DNA from: Micractinium sp. NFX-FRZ
Taxonomy: Eukaryota > Chlorophyta > Trebouxiophyceae > Chlorellales > Chlorellaceae
NCBI GenBank assembly: GCA_029339195.1
Contig: JAPTJF010000371.1
Location: 1-64,000 of the forward strand
Direction: 5' to 3'
DNA: 64,000 nucleotides
The translations under genes and the position numbers were made by a program. The notes under the pieces are model-generated. The model did no database searches. It was given only the letters and a program-made list of their open reading frames with translations, and was not told the DNA's origin. This document shows, in pieces, positions 31,874 to 44,800 of the stretch. How positions within the stretch are numbered: the stretch's first letter is position 1; the number at the start of each line of letters is the position of its first letter.

Positions 31874-32814
31874 GCGAGCAGCTTGGGCCGCCGCCGGCCC
31901 AGCACACCTCTGCGCCCCCTGACGACGGCGCGGACAGGGGACGTTGGCTGACAGGCTCTGACTGACAGGGAGCGGCTGCGGCTGAGCCAGCATGTACCAG
32001 CGCTCACTGGCCGCAAGCCGCAGCCCACCTATGTATCCCTCTCACGCAGACACTTACCTGGCCCGCCCCCCACCACTTGTCTCAGTGTACCTCCCTCCCA
32101 TGCCGCCGCCGCACCCCCGCCTTGCTTGCACCGCGCACTCGCTCTCCGCGCCACGCCGGTATTGCCCTGCACGTCGGCTGCGGGCACAACCCCCAACCCC
32201 TCTGACCCCGCAGCCCCCCTTTTTTGGCCGGCCACACTCGCGCTCCCAGGCCCACACACACACACAAACCCTGCACGTCATCACACACGCTTGTGCAACA
32301 CGCCCACTCCCACGCTGACACACCTCCTGACGCTTATTCTGCATCCCCTGCGCTGACACGCGACTGCTGACGCCACACCCTTTGGGATTGTCTGGGCATG
32401 ACAGATGTAAGGAAGACAAGACCACGGCGGCAGGCAGACAGACCGGCCGACCCCACCGTCGGTTGGGTGACAGACTTTCAAGCACGGAGAGGACGCAAGG
32501 CAGGAAGGAAGCTGGCACGCAACGCCTCGTTGCGCGGCAAGAAGAAGGGGCGCCGGCAGAGCCCAGAAAGCGTGACGGCAGCGAGAACGGACCGAGAAAG
32601 GGAGCAGGAGCGGGCACACGGGTGCAGGGTGGGGTGCCTGGCCACGCGCTGCAGAGACGGGGAAGAAGCCCCACAGCGGAACTGACGGGTGCTTGGGGGC
32701 CAAACGACACCCCTCCGCCGCCGCTCCATCGCTGCGCCGCTGTTTCCAGCCCCGACGCAGGCCCTGGGTGCAGGCGCCGGCTGGCGCGTGTGCTGGCGCA
32801 CATGTGGCGCCAGC
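31874..32814. other. Convergent 3' regions of H1 and PA200
   Basis: About 940 bp with no supported exon. It contains TGTAA at 32406 on the H1 strand and short CA repeats near 32250-32275. Confidence 0.45.
32406..32410 (+). terminator. Possible TGTAA polyadenylation signal for H1
   Basis: TGTAA 533 bp after the H1 stop codon. Confidence 0.35.
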
Positions 32815-35800
32815 TCAGACAAAGTAGCTGGCTGGTGAGGCCACGTCTCGGATGGCCTCCCATTGCTCAGACGTCAGCAGCTCCCGCACCTGCACGGGAG
32901 GGCAGGCACAGAAGAGCACCAGCGCGTGAGAAGAGCAGCGCATATCCAGGGGCAGGCAGGCCCTCTCCCCACAGCACACGAGCACCAGGGCTTGAGAAGG
33001 GCAGCACAGCATGGGCGCTTGGGCCGCCCCCCGTACGCGCCCACTCAACCAACCACTCTCTTTGCCAGCCCACCCGCACCTCGGACAGCCCGGCCTCCTC
33101 GTGCGTGCGCCTGAACTCTGCCAGCGTCTTGGTCACGCTCGTCCTGCGGGCGGGGTGGCACGCAAGTGGTTGCAACTGAGGAGCAGCAATAACAAGTAGC
33201 CTGTAGCCAGCAAGCAGGCATGGTCACGCTTGTCCTGCGGGCAGCACAGCAACGACACGGAGCAGAGGTGAGGGGCAAGTAGCAAGCAAGCCGACACAGA
33301 AAGAGGTGAGGGGCAAGGTGGCAAGCAAGCAGGCATGGTCACGCTCGTCCTGCGGGCGGGGTGGCACGCAAGTGGTTGCAATTGAGGAGCAGCAATAACA
33401 AGTAGCCTGTAGCCAGCAAGCAGGCATGGTCACGCTTGTCCTGCGGGCAGCACAGCAACGACACGGAGCAGAGGTGAGGGGCAAGTAGCAAGCAAGCCGA
33501 CACAGAAAGAGGTGAGGGGCAAGGTGGCAAGCAAGCAGGCATGGTCACGCTCGTCCTGCGGGCGGGGTGGCACGCAAGTGGTTGCAATTGAGGAGCAGCA
33601 ACAACAAGGACACTGTAGCCAGCAAGCAGGCATGGTCACGCTTGTCCTGCGGGGCGGGCGGGGTGGGACAGCAAGGAAGCAGGAAGCGATGAGGAGCAGT
33701 GGCAAACACGCAAACGTTGTCACGCTGGGTTGCGCAGGCAGAGCAGCTGCCCAGACAGCGAATTGGTTGGGGCAGGTGCCTGATCAGTGCAGGCTGCGTT
33801 GCGCGTTCCTACTTACAGCTTGACTAGTCAGCAGACCAACAACGCACCTGAGGGGCGGGGGCTCCGGGGCCAGGCGCACCAGCGCCATGAGCACCTCTGG
33901 CAGCCAGGCTGCACACGTGATGGCAGGGTGGGGCAGGGGGCGGGGTGTGTGGTGTGAGCGGGGCACGCGTGGCAAGCCGTGCAGGCAGGCACCCAAACTC
34001 TGACCCTGAACCCTAACACCCTACACCCTGCAGGGGCAAGGCTGTGCAGGCAGCACCCCCGCTGCTGCTGCTTCAGCGCTTGGCGGCAAGCGCAGCAGAG
34101 TGGTAGGATGGGGCGCCCAAGGGCAACTCACCTGCCCCACTGTGCAAGGGCAAAGCGCAAGTACAGCAGGGCACCTTACGTGGCGCATGGTCGAGTTTTG
34201 GGCAAAGCGCACAGCGCCCCGCTGCACTCCACAGAAAGGCTGCTTAGAACACAACACAACACAACACAACGCACATCAAAGCCCACCTGGCACGTGGTAG
34301 GGGGTGGACAGCACGAAGGCCTTGAGGCCCAGCACCACGGCGTGGCGCTGCGCCAGGCTGGCGCCCTCCCCTGCGGCGGCAATGCCAGGAAGATGTTCGA
34401 GGTCAATGGGGAGGGCGGTGTGCGGCGAGCAACGGGCGGGGGAAATCTCGGGCGGGCAGGCAGGGCGGCCAGGCGAGCAAGCATTGGAGGCAAAGGATAG
34501 AGCAGCACACACAGGCGCCGCAGCCGGCTCGCCAGCAAGCGCTCAACCAGCCAGGCCAGGAGCCCACCCAGCTGGGCAAGAGCCTTTCCCCGCACCCCTA
34601 CACTTCAAATCACCTGCCACGGCCGCGGTTGCCGCCGCGCCGCCGGCGCCGCCCGTGCGGCGGCGCTTGTTTGTGGGGAAGAGCTCTCGGGACTGACGGA
34701 TGAAGCGGTCCCGCAGGGCAGCCGCCTCGCCGGGGGGCAGCCCCTTGACCAGGCCTGCATGCGGCAAGGGGTGATGAGACTGATAGATGAAGAAGGGGAC
34801 ATAGATTTACAGCCTGGCTGCCGACTGGTAGGGGGCAGCCCCTTGACCAGCCCTGCATGCGGCGAGGGGTACTCTCAAGGTACTGAGACTGAGCAGGGAG
34901 CGACATCTATCCTCAATGCTCGCTTCCCCTCTCTTCCCTGCTGCTTCCCCAGCACACCTGCTGTTCCCCAGCACACAGCGTGGGAAGAACCCATCTCCCC
35001 AGCCTCTGCAAAGTGTTGCACCCCCGCCAGCATGGCCCTCCTCCGCCCCTCCCCTGGTCGCCGCCCCTGTTCTGGTGCCTGCTGCCTCTGCGCTCTGGAA
35101 ACAGCAGCAGCAGGCGCAGGCGCGCACACACCCTGCAGCGCTGACACCTACAATTAGAACAGCAGACAGCAAGGTGGGCACACACACCCTCACAGCGCTC
35201 TCACCCGACAGCGTGGCGGCCGCCATCTCCCGCACTTCCAGCTTGGCATCCGCCAGCATGGCGCACACCAGCGCCTGCACGCGCGCCGCGCCCGGCCGCC
35301 CCAGCAGGAAGATGTGCCTGCAAGGAACGTATTATTATATTATTAAAGGGACAGAGAGAAGAGGTACGGGCGGTAAGAACGGGTTGCAAGCCTGCGCAGA
35401 AACAGAGTGCTTGGCCGGCCCAGCAGGCAGATGTGCCTGCAAGGGGGTGGTAAGGCAGGGTGGCAGGAAGAAAGTGAGCGGACCAATCGTGTGGTGCGCA
35501 AGTATGGGCGAAACGTGGGCGCTTGGCCGGCCCAGCAGGCGCACGTGCCCCACTCGCGGGGCGTCACTTCTGGGCGCCTTGCATTGAAGCTGGCTACGGG
35601 AGCAATCTGTCAACCCTATGTTCCACTAGGAACGAGAGGCATTATGGGAAAGGGGACAGCCCCTGCATGCACCATGGCCTGACCCTACACAACCACGCAC
35701 GCGCACACAATGATGCGGGACAGCAACTATATGTGCAGCATAAGCGCACCTAAACCAGAAGTACTGGGCGAAGAGCAGGGCGGAGGCGCGCTCCGGCCAG

Positions 35801-38800
35801 AGATCGGCGGTCGACGCCTGCAGGGCGGGGGGTGGAGCGTGGGAGGTGAGGGCCGATGGGGGGTGAGGAGGTGGCTGCCCCGTCAGCAGGCAGCCATGGT
35901 GTGCATGGGCCCGCCGTAAACTGACGAGGAGGCGGGAGGCGGGAGACACGGGAAGACGGAGGATCCGCCCGTACCGACCCCCTCCGAGCCTCCAAAACTT
36001 GGAACAAACAAACGGCGGACAAGCAGTAGTGTGAGGCAGGGTGGAGACAGGGTAGGGTTAGGGGTTTAGGGTTCACCCAAACCCTAAAACCCTAAATTCC
36101 ACTGCCTGCTCCAGCAGCATCCACCGACACCGGCCACCTTCACTCAGCCCTGCCGCTGTTGACAAGTGAGCGATAACCTTCATGGACAGGCACCCACCCC
36201 GCCTGCTTTAGAGCGTGCCCAGCACCGGCCCGGGCCCCCGCCAGCCCTGCCATCACGGAAAGAAACGCTCAACCAAAAACAACACAACCTAGCACCCCGC
36301 ACCTGCTCCAGCGTGCCCAGCACCGGCCCCACCAGGCGCGCCGGCAGCGGCAGGTACTTGAAGCACACAAGCGCCTTGCGCGCCTCCAGGGCCACAAACT
36401 GCAGCTCAGAGGGGATCACCTCCTGCACAGGCAAAGGGCACACAGGGGCAGAGGGAAAGGGAAACAGGGAGAGGGAGAGCGATCAAATCACATGCTGCCT
36501 ATAGGGCCACGAACTGCAGGGGATGACCTCCTGCAGGGAAGAAAGAAAGAAAGAAGCACACAGGGGCACACACAAGGGGAGCGGGTTGATACACGTGCTG
36601 CAGGATCGTGACTTGCTTTTGTCATACGTGTGGGAGGGGGGAGCGGCGGATGCTTGCAAGCGGGCTGGCCTGGGCTTTGCAGGCTGCTCGGGGCTGGCAA
36701 AAACTGCCCACCCAGCGCCCCCTGCGTGTGCCACCGTCACCCGCTTGCCTGCAGGCGCAGCAGGCTGCGCAGCGTGCGGGCTGCCAGCACGTAATCACAC
36801 AGCGATAGGAAACCCCTAAACCCCAGCAGCAAAGGCAGCAATACCATGGCGTGCTTGCCTGCAGGCGCAGCAGGCTGCGCAGCATGCGCGCCAGCCAGGG
36901 CGCTAGCCCAGGCCCCTCGCCGCCTGTCAGCGCTTGCACCATCATCTGCACTGTGAAGCTGACGGTTGCCACGGCTGCAGCAGGGGCAGAGCAAAAGGGC
37001 AGGCGAGGAGGTGAGAGCGGGAAGCGGGGAGGGAGCAGTGCGGAGCGCTTGCACCAACAATTGAGCGGCAAAACTGCCGGTTGGCGCGGCGGCCAGCGGC
37101 ATAGCAGAGGGAAGAGGGAACGAGTGGCGCTGGTGCATGGCACGTGGCAGTGGGCGCTACAGGTAGCTTAAAGGACGGGGGGCGGGGGGGGGGGGCAAGG
37201 AGGGCAAAGGTGAGGGAAGAACATGGGGAAGTACAGGACGAGGCTTTAAGCAAGAAGGCCCGGACGCTAAGGCACAGGCGCATGTGTCGCCAGCTGTCCC
37301 AATTCTCTTCAACCCTACCCTTGCCCATTACGCCGGCCGCCCCCTGTCCTCCCCTCAAGCACCCAGGCACCCCCTCCTCGCCTGCTTGGTACTCTGGGCT
37401 GCCCTTGACCGCAAGCTCGCCAGCGCCAGCGCCCGCCGCCGCCGCCTCCTCCTCGCTCGGGCCGCCCAGCAGCACTCCCTCGTCCTCGCTCATCAGGACA
37501 GAGGCCCCCTCCTCCTCTCCCTCCTCCTCCCCTGCTGCCAGCATGTCAGTCTCAGCTTCCACCGCTGCCAGCACCGCCACGGCTGCGCCAGATGGCGGCA
37601 GGCCAGCTGTCACCGCCGCCGCCACCTCCCCCACCGCCGCCGCCAGGGCGGCCGTGTCGAGCGCCCCGGCGCCCGCAGGTGCCGGAGGGGTGGCGGCGCC
37701 GCTGCCGCCAGCGGTGCCGGTGCCGGTGCTGGTGCCAGCACCCGCCTCGCCGGAGCGCAGCGCAGCAAACATGTGGTCAACGCTGTGGTCAAACTGCGCG
37801 GTCAAACGGGGCGGGGCGACAGGTGGCAGCAGGCACACATGGTGGTCAACGCTGCGGTCAAACCAAGTGGGCCACCGCATGCTGCCGGCACACCAACACA
37901 CAACAGCACCGACCTTCTACACCAGCCCTTTATATAGCAAATACAACCGCCAGCCCTTATGATAACACCCCCCCCCCACACACACTACACACCCACCCCA
38001 CCTTCTGCACCAGGCCATCCAAGTATGCCACCGCCGCTCGGCGCAGCGCGGCACTGCTGCAGGGCACCAGCAGCAGCGCCTCATCCCCACCGGCGCCTGC
38101 AGCACCCACAAAGGGAGGGAAGCAGGGGTGGGAGAGGTCGGGAGGGCGGTCGGGGCGGGGCATGTGCTCGCTCGCAGGGTGGAAGGGCGGCGCCCGTGCA
38201 AGCCGTGAGAGTGGGCAGCAAGGGGCCAAGGCGGGGCCTGCACAGCGGGCAGCGGCTCACGAGCAGGAAACATGCGACGCCGATTTGGACAGCAAGCAAG
38301 AAGAGGCACCCCTGTAACCCACCCTCTGACGCTGCGCCGACAAGACGCGCTGCTGCTGCCGCCGCCGCCTGCCTCTCCCTGGCAGAACTCAGCGCCTGTG
38401 CTCAGTTCCAAAAGCACGCACGCGTCCAGAATCCTCTTCAACAAAAAACCGAGTTGTGATCCCAGACAGCTCCTCATCCCACCCCAAAACGAGAGCTGAT
38501 GGAAAAAAGAACATCCATGCCTCACCTTCAGGGACAGCCTCGAGGGACGCTGTGCTGCCGCCACCTGCCGCCTCAACCAGCACCAACTCAGCATCGCTGC
38601 TGCCGTTGCCATTGCCGTTTCCATTGCCGTTTCCGTTGCCGCCGCCCGCTGCGTCCTGCACCGCCTGCTCGGCCTCCAGAATGGAGCAAGGGATAAAAGC
38701 TGCCAGCTGGGCAGCCGCCAGCCGGACGTTCTCCCCTGGCAGGTCTGAGAGGCAGGGCAGCTCTTGCAGGAGGCGGGCCTGCAAGGGTGGGGGGGCAGGC

Positions 38801-41800
38801 AATTATATGCGGTGTGAAAAATCTGGGACGACAGCTGAGGCGCCGCTAGGGCAGGTCCGCCAGGGAGGGCAGCTCTTGCAGGAGGCGCGCCTGCAGGCTC
38901 AAAATTGCGGGAAAAATCATATAGTATGTTTGAACATGGGCCGACAGCTGGGGTGCATCGGACAGCTCTTGCAGGAGGCGGGCCTGGGGCGGTGCAGTGG
39001 CAGTGGGTGGGGGTGTCAGAGCACAGCAGAAGGAAGGGCAGGGGTGGTTGTGTAACGAGGCAGGGGCTCAGCTCAAGGCGCCAGGCCAGTTGAGAGAGCC
39101 GGCCAGTCGGCAGCCTCAGCACCCATCACAGGCAGCAACACTTTTCAACACTCGGCGTGGTCCAGCCAGGCAGCAGCAACAGCACATCACTTCACAGGCG
39201 TTCCCTGGCGCCGGCCGGAACGTGCCCGTACCTGCAGCCTGCGCAGCAGCGGCGGCGGGTGCAGCGTGCCCGTGGCCGTTGCCACCTCCGCCGCCACCAG
39301 CAGCAGCGCCGACAGGCGCTTGTACACCTGGCCCGACGTGGAGCCTGCATCGGAGGGGAGAGTGGAAGGGGGGCAGGGATGAACGAGTCAACACAGAGGT
39401 CGGGTCATCAAAGTGGCGGCGGCAACCTCTGCCGCCGCCAGCAGCAGCGCCGGCAGACGCGGATTTGGCATGAGGCGACGTGGCGCCGGCAGGTGGGAAA
39501 CGGGCGGGCACGGGCGAACAACGGTCCCACCACCTGACAATACTAAGCAGCAGCCGGCTCGTGCTGCGCCTGCTGAGCTGGCGCGCCTGGTCCTGTGCCA
39601 GCTCAGCCCTTGTCAGGTGGTGTGGCCAGTTCAGGTGGTGGGAACCCAACTCAACCCAACTCCCCAGCCTCCGGCATACTGTCATTAAATCACAAACGTG
39701 AACCAACTAACACAAACGTGAACTAACACCGCACCCTCTGGCAGCGGCTCAGCCAAACAGTCCAGCAGCGTCTGCAGCGCCTGCTGTGGCTCCTGCTGCG
39801 CCTGCGCCAGCTCAGCAATCGCCAGGTGGTGCCCAGCGTAGCGCAGCGTGCAGGCCACCCACAGGTCCACATTCTCTGCAGGGGGTGATGGGACCATGGT
39901 TAGGTTTAGTATATATTTGTTTGGGAGAGTGAGGAGGAGAGAAGATAGCGAGAGAGACGCCAGCGTAGAGCAGGAGTGGGAGGGGCACGCGAGGCAGCAC
40001 GCACGCGCTGCCGGTCCCAGCCCGCTGCTGGTTGCAACCAGCGGCAGCACCCAGGCGGGCTGCCAGCGCTTGGTTTTCAGCTTTAGCACGCGCGCCAGTG
40101 CAACAGTTTCACCCAGGGGCACGCGCTCAGAGCATACGTCAGCGTCGCAGCACAGCACAGGATAGCACAGCAGAGCACAGCGCAGCGCAGCGCAGCGCAG
40201 CACAGCAGCTCACCCAGGGGGCATGCTGCCAGAGCAGACTTGAGCGCCGCACCCACCCAGGCATCCCAGGCGCCTGCACAGATGACAGTTGCGAACACAA
40301 GCGCTTTAAGAGCTTAACAAATCACAAAGATTCACGCGGAGCCGCTGCAAGGACAGCACAGCAGGGGCACCACTCCGCTTGTGCCACATGCCCGGCAGCA
40401 CTCCTCATGCTGCTGCACAGCCCAGTGCAGCGCAGCGCAGCGCAGCAAAGCACAGCAGGGGCCCACCTCCGCTTATGTACGTGCCCGGCAGTGCCAGCAG
40501 GCCGGCCAGCACCTCTGCCGCCGCTGCGGTGGCGGGCCGGTCTTCGTCCTGAGAGCGGCTGCAGGCACCAAAAGGGTGGGTGGAATCATGACGAAAGGAA
40601 GAAACCCTACAACAGAGCATGCTGAGGGCTGCCTGAGCTGGAAAGCAGGCGGGCAAGCAAGCAAGCAGACGCCAGGCATAAATACAGATGCCTCAGCAGT
40701 CGTATGAGTTGTGGAGAATGGGGCCCACCTGAGGGCTGCCTCGAGCGGCTGCTGGAAAGCTGGGACTATCTCGGGCGCCACCACCGCCAGCACCTGCGTA
40801 TTGTGTAATGGCGGATAATGGCGTATGGTTTAAATGGTGTACTGTGTAATGGCGTGTAACGGTGTACTGTGTGATTGTATATTCAAGTTAATGGTGACGT
40901 CCATGCGGCGACATGAATATATTGTCCTATCCGCCCCAGCCAGGTGCACATCACCTCGCCGTGCTGCCCTGCCCGTCCCCCAGCTTGCCTGCACCAGCTG
41001 CGCATGCGTGGGCAGGAACTCCTCTTTGCTGATGGCCGGGATGGACTCGCGCCCCTGTGGCCAGATGGCGCCCCTGCAGGCGGGAGGGGCGGCGGGCGCA
41101 GCACGCACAGCAGGCAGGTGTGAGCAGGGCAGTATGCGAGCCAGGAGCGCCGAAAGCGCCACACCATGCCACCAGAACCAGTTCTAATTTCCGAATGAAA
41201 TCGACTGATTAATTGATTTACCTATTTAATGCCTCACCTGGTCAGCGTCTTTGTGATCATCTTCATCAGCATGTCGTCCCGGCTCATGCCCAGCATCTGC
41301 CTGCAGCCGCACAGCAGGCACAGCAGGCACAGCAGGGACGTTTCCATTAGCACAGCAGGGGGTGCCAACACAGGGGTTTGCAGCGTGTGCCAGCTGAGCC
41401 CAGCCCAGCAGGCCCCAATGAATGAAACCACCAGCGGCGGGTGACCCCCTGCGTCGCGCTGCGTGCGGGAGCGCCGCTGCGCTGCAGGCGATGCAGGCCC
41501 AGCATGGCCAGCACAGCAGGCACAGCAGGCACAGCAGGCATCCTGGGGCTTGCCTGACGGTGCGCTGCTGCCCCTCCCCGCCAAGCAGCGGGTGCCCGTG
41601 TGCCAGCTGCTGAAAGAGGGAGGAAGCAAAGTCGGCAGGGGCGGCGGCAACCGCCTCGCGCAGCGCCGCCGCCGCCGCCGCCACGGCGGCAGGGTCAACC
41701 TCCGGCGCTGTCTGCACCCCTGCCTCTGCCTCTGCTGCTGCCTCAATGGACAGCGGGTGGCGCTGGAGCCACAGCGGCAGCAGCAGCATGATGAGGCCGG

Positions 41801-44800
41801 TGGCCGCCAGGTGGCGCAGCAGCAGCATGTCGGATGTGAGCAGGGCTGCACGCCAGGGCGGTGGGGAGGGCAGAAGGCACGGAGCAGCAGTTCAGAGAGC
41901 GGCACGCAGCAGCAGGATGTCGGGAGGTGAGGAGAGCTGCACTCCAGGGCGGTGGGGAGGGCAGAAGCCACACAACAGCAGGTTTGAGTGCGGCAGTTTG
42001 CAGAGGGGCGGCAGGGGCGGCAGCATGATGCCTTGGGACGTCAGCGGGGATGCAGGCAGGTGGGGAAGGTGGGGAGGCGAGTCAGGCGGGCGGGGCGGCA
42101 ACAGACCAGAGGCTCAAGGCAGGGGAGGAGCTGCAGGGCGGTGATACGTGGATCGTAAGTGCTTACCACAGGTCAGACCAGTGGGCACTCTTCAACCTTC
42201 CCAGATTCCTAAGGTATCCAGCAAACACACTAAACAGCTCACCTGCCCAGTGGCGGGCCACCGCGGTACCGCTGGCGGCATCCAGCTGCGGCAGCAGCAT
42301 GCACAGCGCGCACTCGGCCAGGCAGCGGTACCGCCAGTGCAGCTGCTGCTGCTCCGCAGCTGCCAGGAGGTCGGAGATCAGCGCGGCGCTCTGCAGAGGG
42401 GAGGGCAGTGTCCGTGATTAATAAGTACTTCAGTACCATAAGTTCAGTGGTACGAACATCAACGGTCATGGTGCGAGGCGGGAGGGGAGGCAGGGGCAGT
42501 TCTGAGCTGAGACGATCACAGATCAGCGCGGCAGCCTGCAGGTTTGGTTGATAGGAAAGAGCACACCGGGGCAGCATGCTGAGCAGAAGGCGGCGCCACC
42601 TCGGGTGCCTGCTGAGCCTGGCTACCCCCATGAACAGCACAGCACAGCACAGCACAGCAGCAGTGCCAGTGCACGCACCGCTGCCGGGTTGCGAGTGGAA
42701 GGGGTGGTGAGGCGGAAGGCGGTGATGAGGAAGCAGCGCTGGATGCCTGCCTGCGCCTCCACACCGGTGTGAGCGGCTGCAGGGAGGGGAGGCGGGGGGG
42801 AGGCGGGGCAGGCAGGCGGCGCGGCAGGGCGCGGCGGGTGTGAGGTTAGAGATGATGATGGCATGGGGCTGGCTGGGCTGGAGAGCGGCTGCCTAAGCAC
42901 AGGTGGCTGTGTAGAAGGGCTGACGTGGCAAGCTGACATGGCAAGCTGACAGGCGGGGGCGAGCCCCACCCAGACCCAGCACCAGCGCCCCGCTGGCGTC
43001 CAAGTCAGGGCTGACGTGGCACGGCTGGAAGAGTTGCAACCGGGTGACCCTAAACCTAAATGGATCCCAAAACCCCAGGCGCCTTGCCTGAGGCCAGCAG
43101 CGCCAGCATGAGCGCCCGGCTGGCGTCCCAGTCCCGCGCCACGTGGCGCCACACGGCGCGCCCCTCCAGCACGCGGCAGGCGCCGATGGCAAGCGCCTGC
43201 TCCTGCTCAGACTCTGCGGCAGCGCAATGTAGGGTGCAAAGAATGAAACACGGCGTTAACACTCTGCGACAGCCACCCACAAAAAACGTGTGCGCCTGAC
43301 GGCCAGCAGCTGCGGCAACCTTCAGCGGAAAAGCATAGCCCGCACATTATTCTAGGAAGCCGCCTGAATCATTCCAGGGAGCAGAACATGCCACCCACAC
43401 CCACCTGGCTGGTCGGCAGCTGCGGCCGCCGCCGCGCCGGCGCCCGCCAGCGCCTGCTGCAGCGCTGGCAGCACATCTGCCATGCTGGCGCCCCACTCTC
43501 CCTGCACAGCACGCAGCACGGCACATGAAAGCGGCGTGGCGCGAGGTCAGAAAGCGGAAACAAGCACAGCACATGAAAGCGGTATGCCGCAAGGTCAGAC
43601 AGTGGCAGCAAAAAACATGAAAGCGGCATGGCGCAAGGTCGGGTGGCAGCACATCCCTGCTGCAATGGCGCCCCTCCACCGCCGTGCGGGTGAGGATGCA
43701 ACATGGACAGGCGCAGCAGGCACAGCAGGCAGATCTCCACCCTCCCATCGGCCCATCGGGCACAGCAGGCACAGCAGGCATAACCCTCCAAGCAACTCCC
43801 TGTTCTCACCGCAGGCCCCGGCGGCAGCTTGGCAAGCGCCGCCAGCATGGGGGGCAGCACCAGGGGTGCCAGGCAGGGGTAGCGCTTGACCGCCCGCTCC
43901 AGCAGGGACACCGCCGCCTCACGCACCTCCTGTGGGGTTGCAACAAAATGGAGCAAGGGGAGGGCAGGCGAGGTAGGCGTTTGCCCGCTTGTTCAAGAAT
44001 TACACACAAAAAATCAATCACACACACCCGGGTCGCTGCAGGTGGCAAAGCGCATGCCCTGCTGTACCAGCTGCGCCGCCAGCAATGCGCACCCACTGTT
44101 TGTTCAATACAGGTTTTACAACTACCACCTATACGCAGCGCACCGGGTAGCTGTGGGTGGCAAACCGCACGCCCTGCTGCACCAGCTGCACCGCCAGCGG
44201 CGGCACGGCAGCCAGCGTTGGCGCCGGCATGTCGAGAGACGCCCACCAGCGGTAGGCGGCCTGCGGGATGAGGGTGTGGAGGAGGGAGAGGCAGTACATT
44301 TAACTCACACACAAACATCCACAGGGCATAACCTATGAGGCCTGCCACTCCAAGTTGAGGTGCACCTTTCCTGGCAGCCTGCTAATGCTACACACGTCAG
44401 CGCCAACGGGGGGAGGGACCGGGGAAAGGACGGAGAAATGCTACACACCCCGGGAGGCCCGCCACTCCACGCCCAAACACGCCTTTGCCCGCCACAACCC
44501 AACCCACTCTATCCATCCTTATTTCCACTCATCGCCTGAGATCTGCCACCCACCTGGGAGGCCCGCCACTCGAGGTTCAAATACACCTTCTCCGCCACCA
44601 GCCAGCGCGGCCGCCGCCGCCGCCACTTGCCGCCCGGCCCCCCGCCGCTTGCCCCGCCGTTGCCACCGTTGCCGCTGTTGCCAGCTGCGCCTGCTGGGCG
44701 GGGGCCCACCACGCCCTGCTCCTGCCGCAGCAGCCCCGACACTGCCGGTTCGTGCATCCACTTTTCGTCGCTGTTCCAGGCGGCAAGGTTGCTGGTGCTG

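Larger units (their letters stand above)
32815..43213 (-). other. PA200 exon map, C-terminal part
   Basis: Approximate exons on the minus strand: 43213-43098 (GC donor); 42772-42683; 42390-42244; 41848-41554 (GC donor); 41299-41241 (MLGMSRDDMLMKMITKTLTR); 41074-40989; 40793-40732 (VLAVVAPEIVPAFQQPLEAA); 40553-40470; 40274-40210; 39876-39732 (LWVACTLRYAGHHLAIAELA); 39343-39232; 38779-38526 (with a GNGNGNGNGN insert); 38095-38003; 37797-37350 (long acidic/Ala insert); 36972-36863 (GC donor); 36424-36305 (LQFVALEARKALVCFKYLPL); 35822-35755; 35319-35204; 34754-34614; 34378-34288; 33904-33846; 33143-33080 and 32889-32815 (both exact). The final four exons form the DUF3437 C-terminal domain. Confidence 0.68.

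Noticed and set aside
33132..33724. Evenly spaced repeats resembling a CRISPR array
   Set aside because: Repeats and spacers are both repeated as a dimer, the context is a eukaryotic intron, and the repeat core is the PA200 exon edge.
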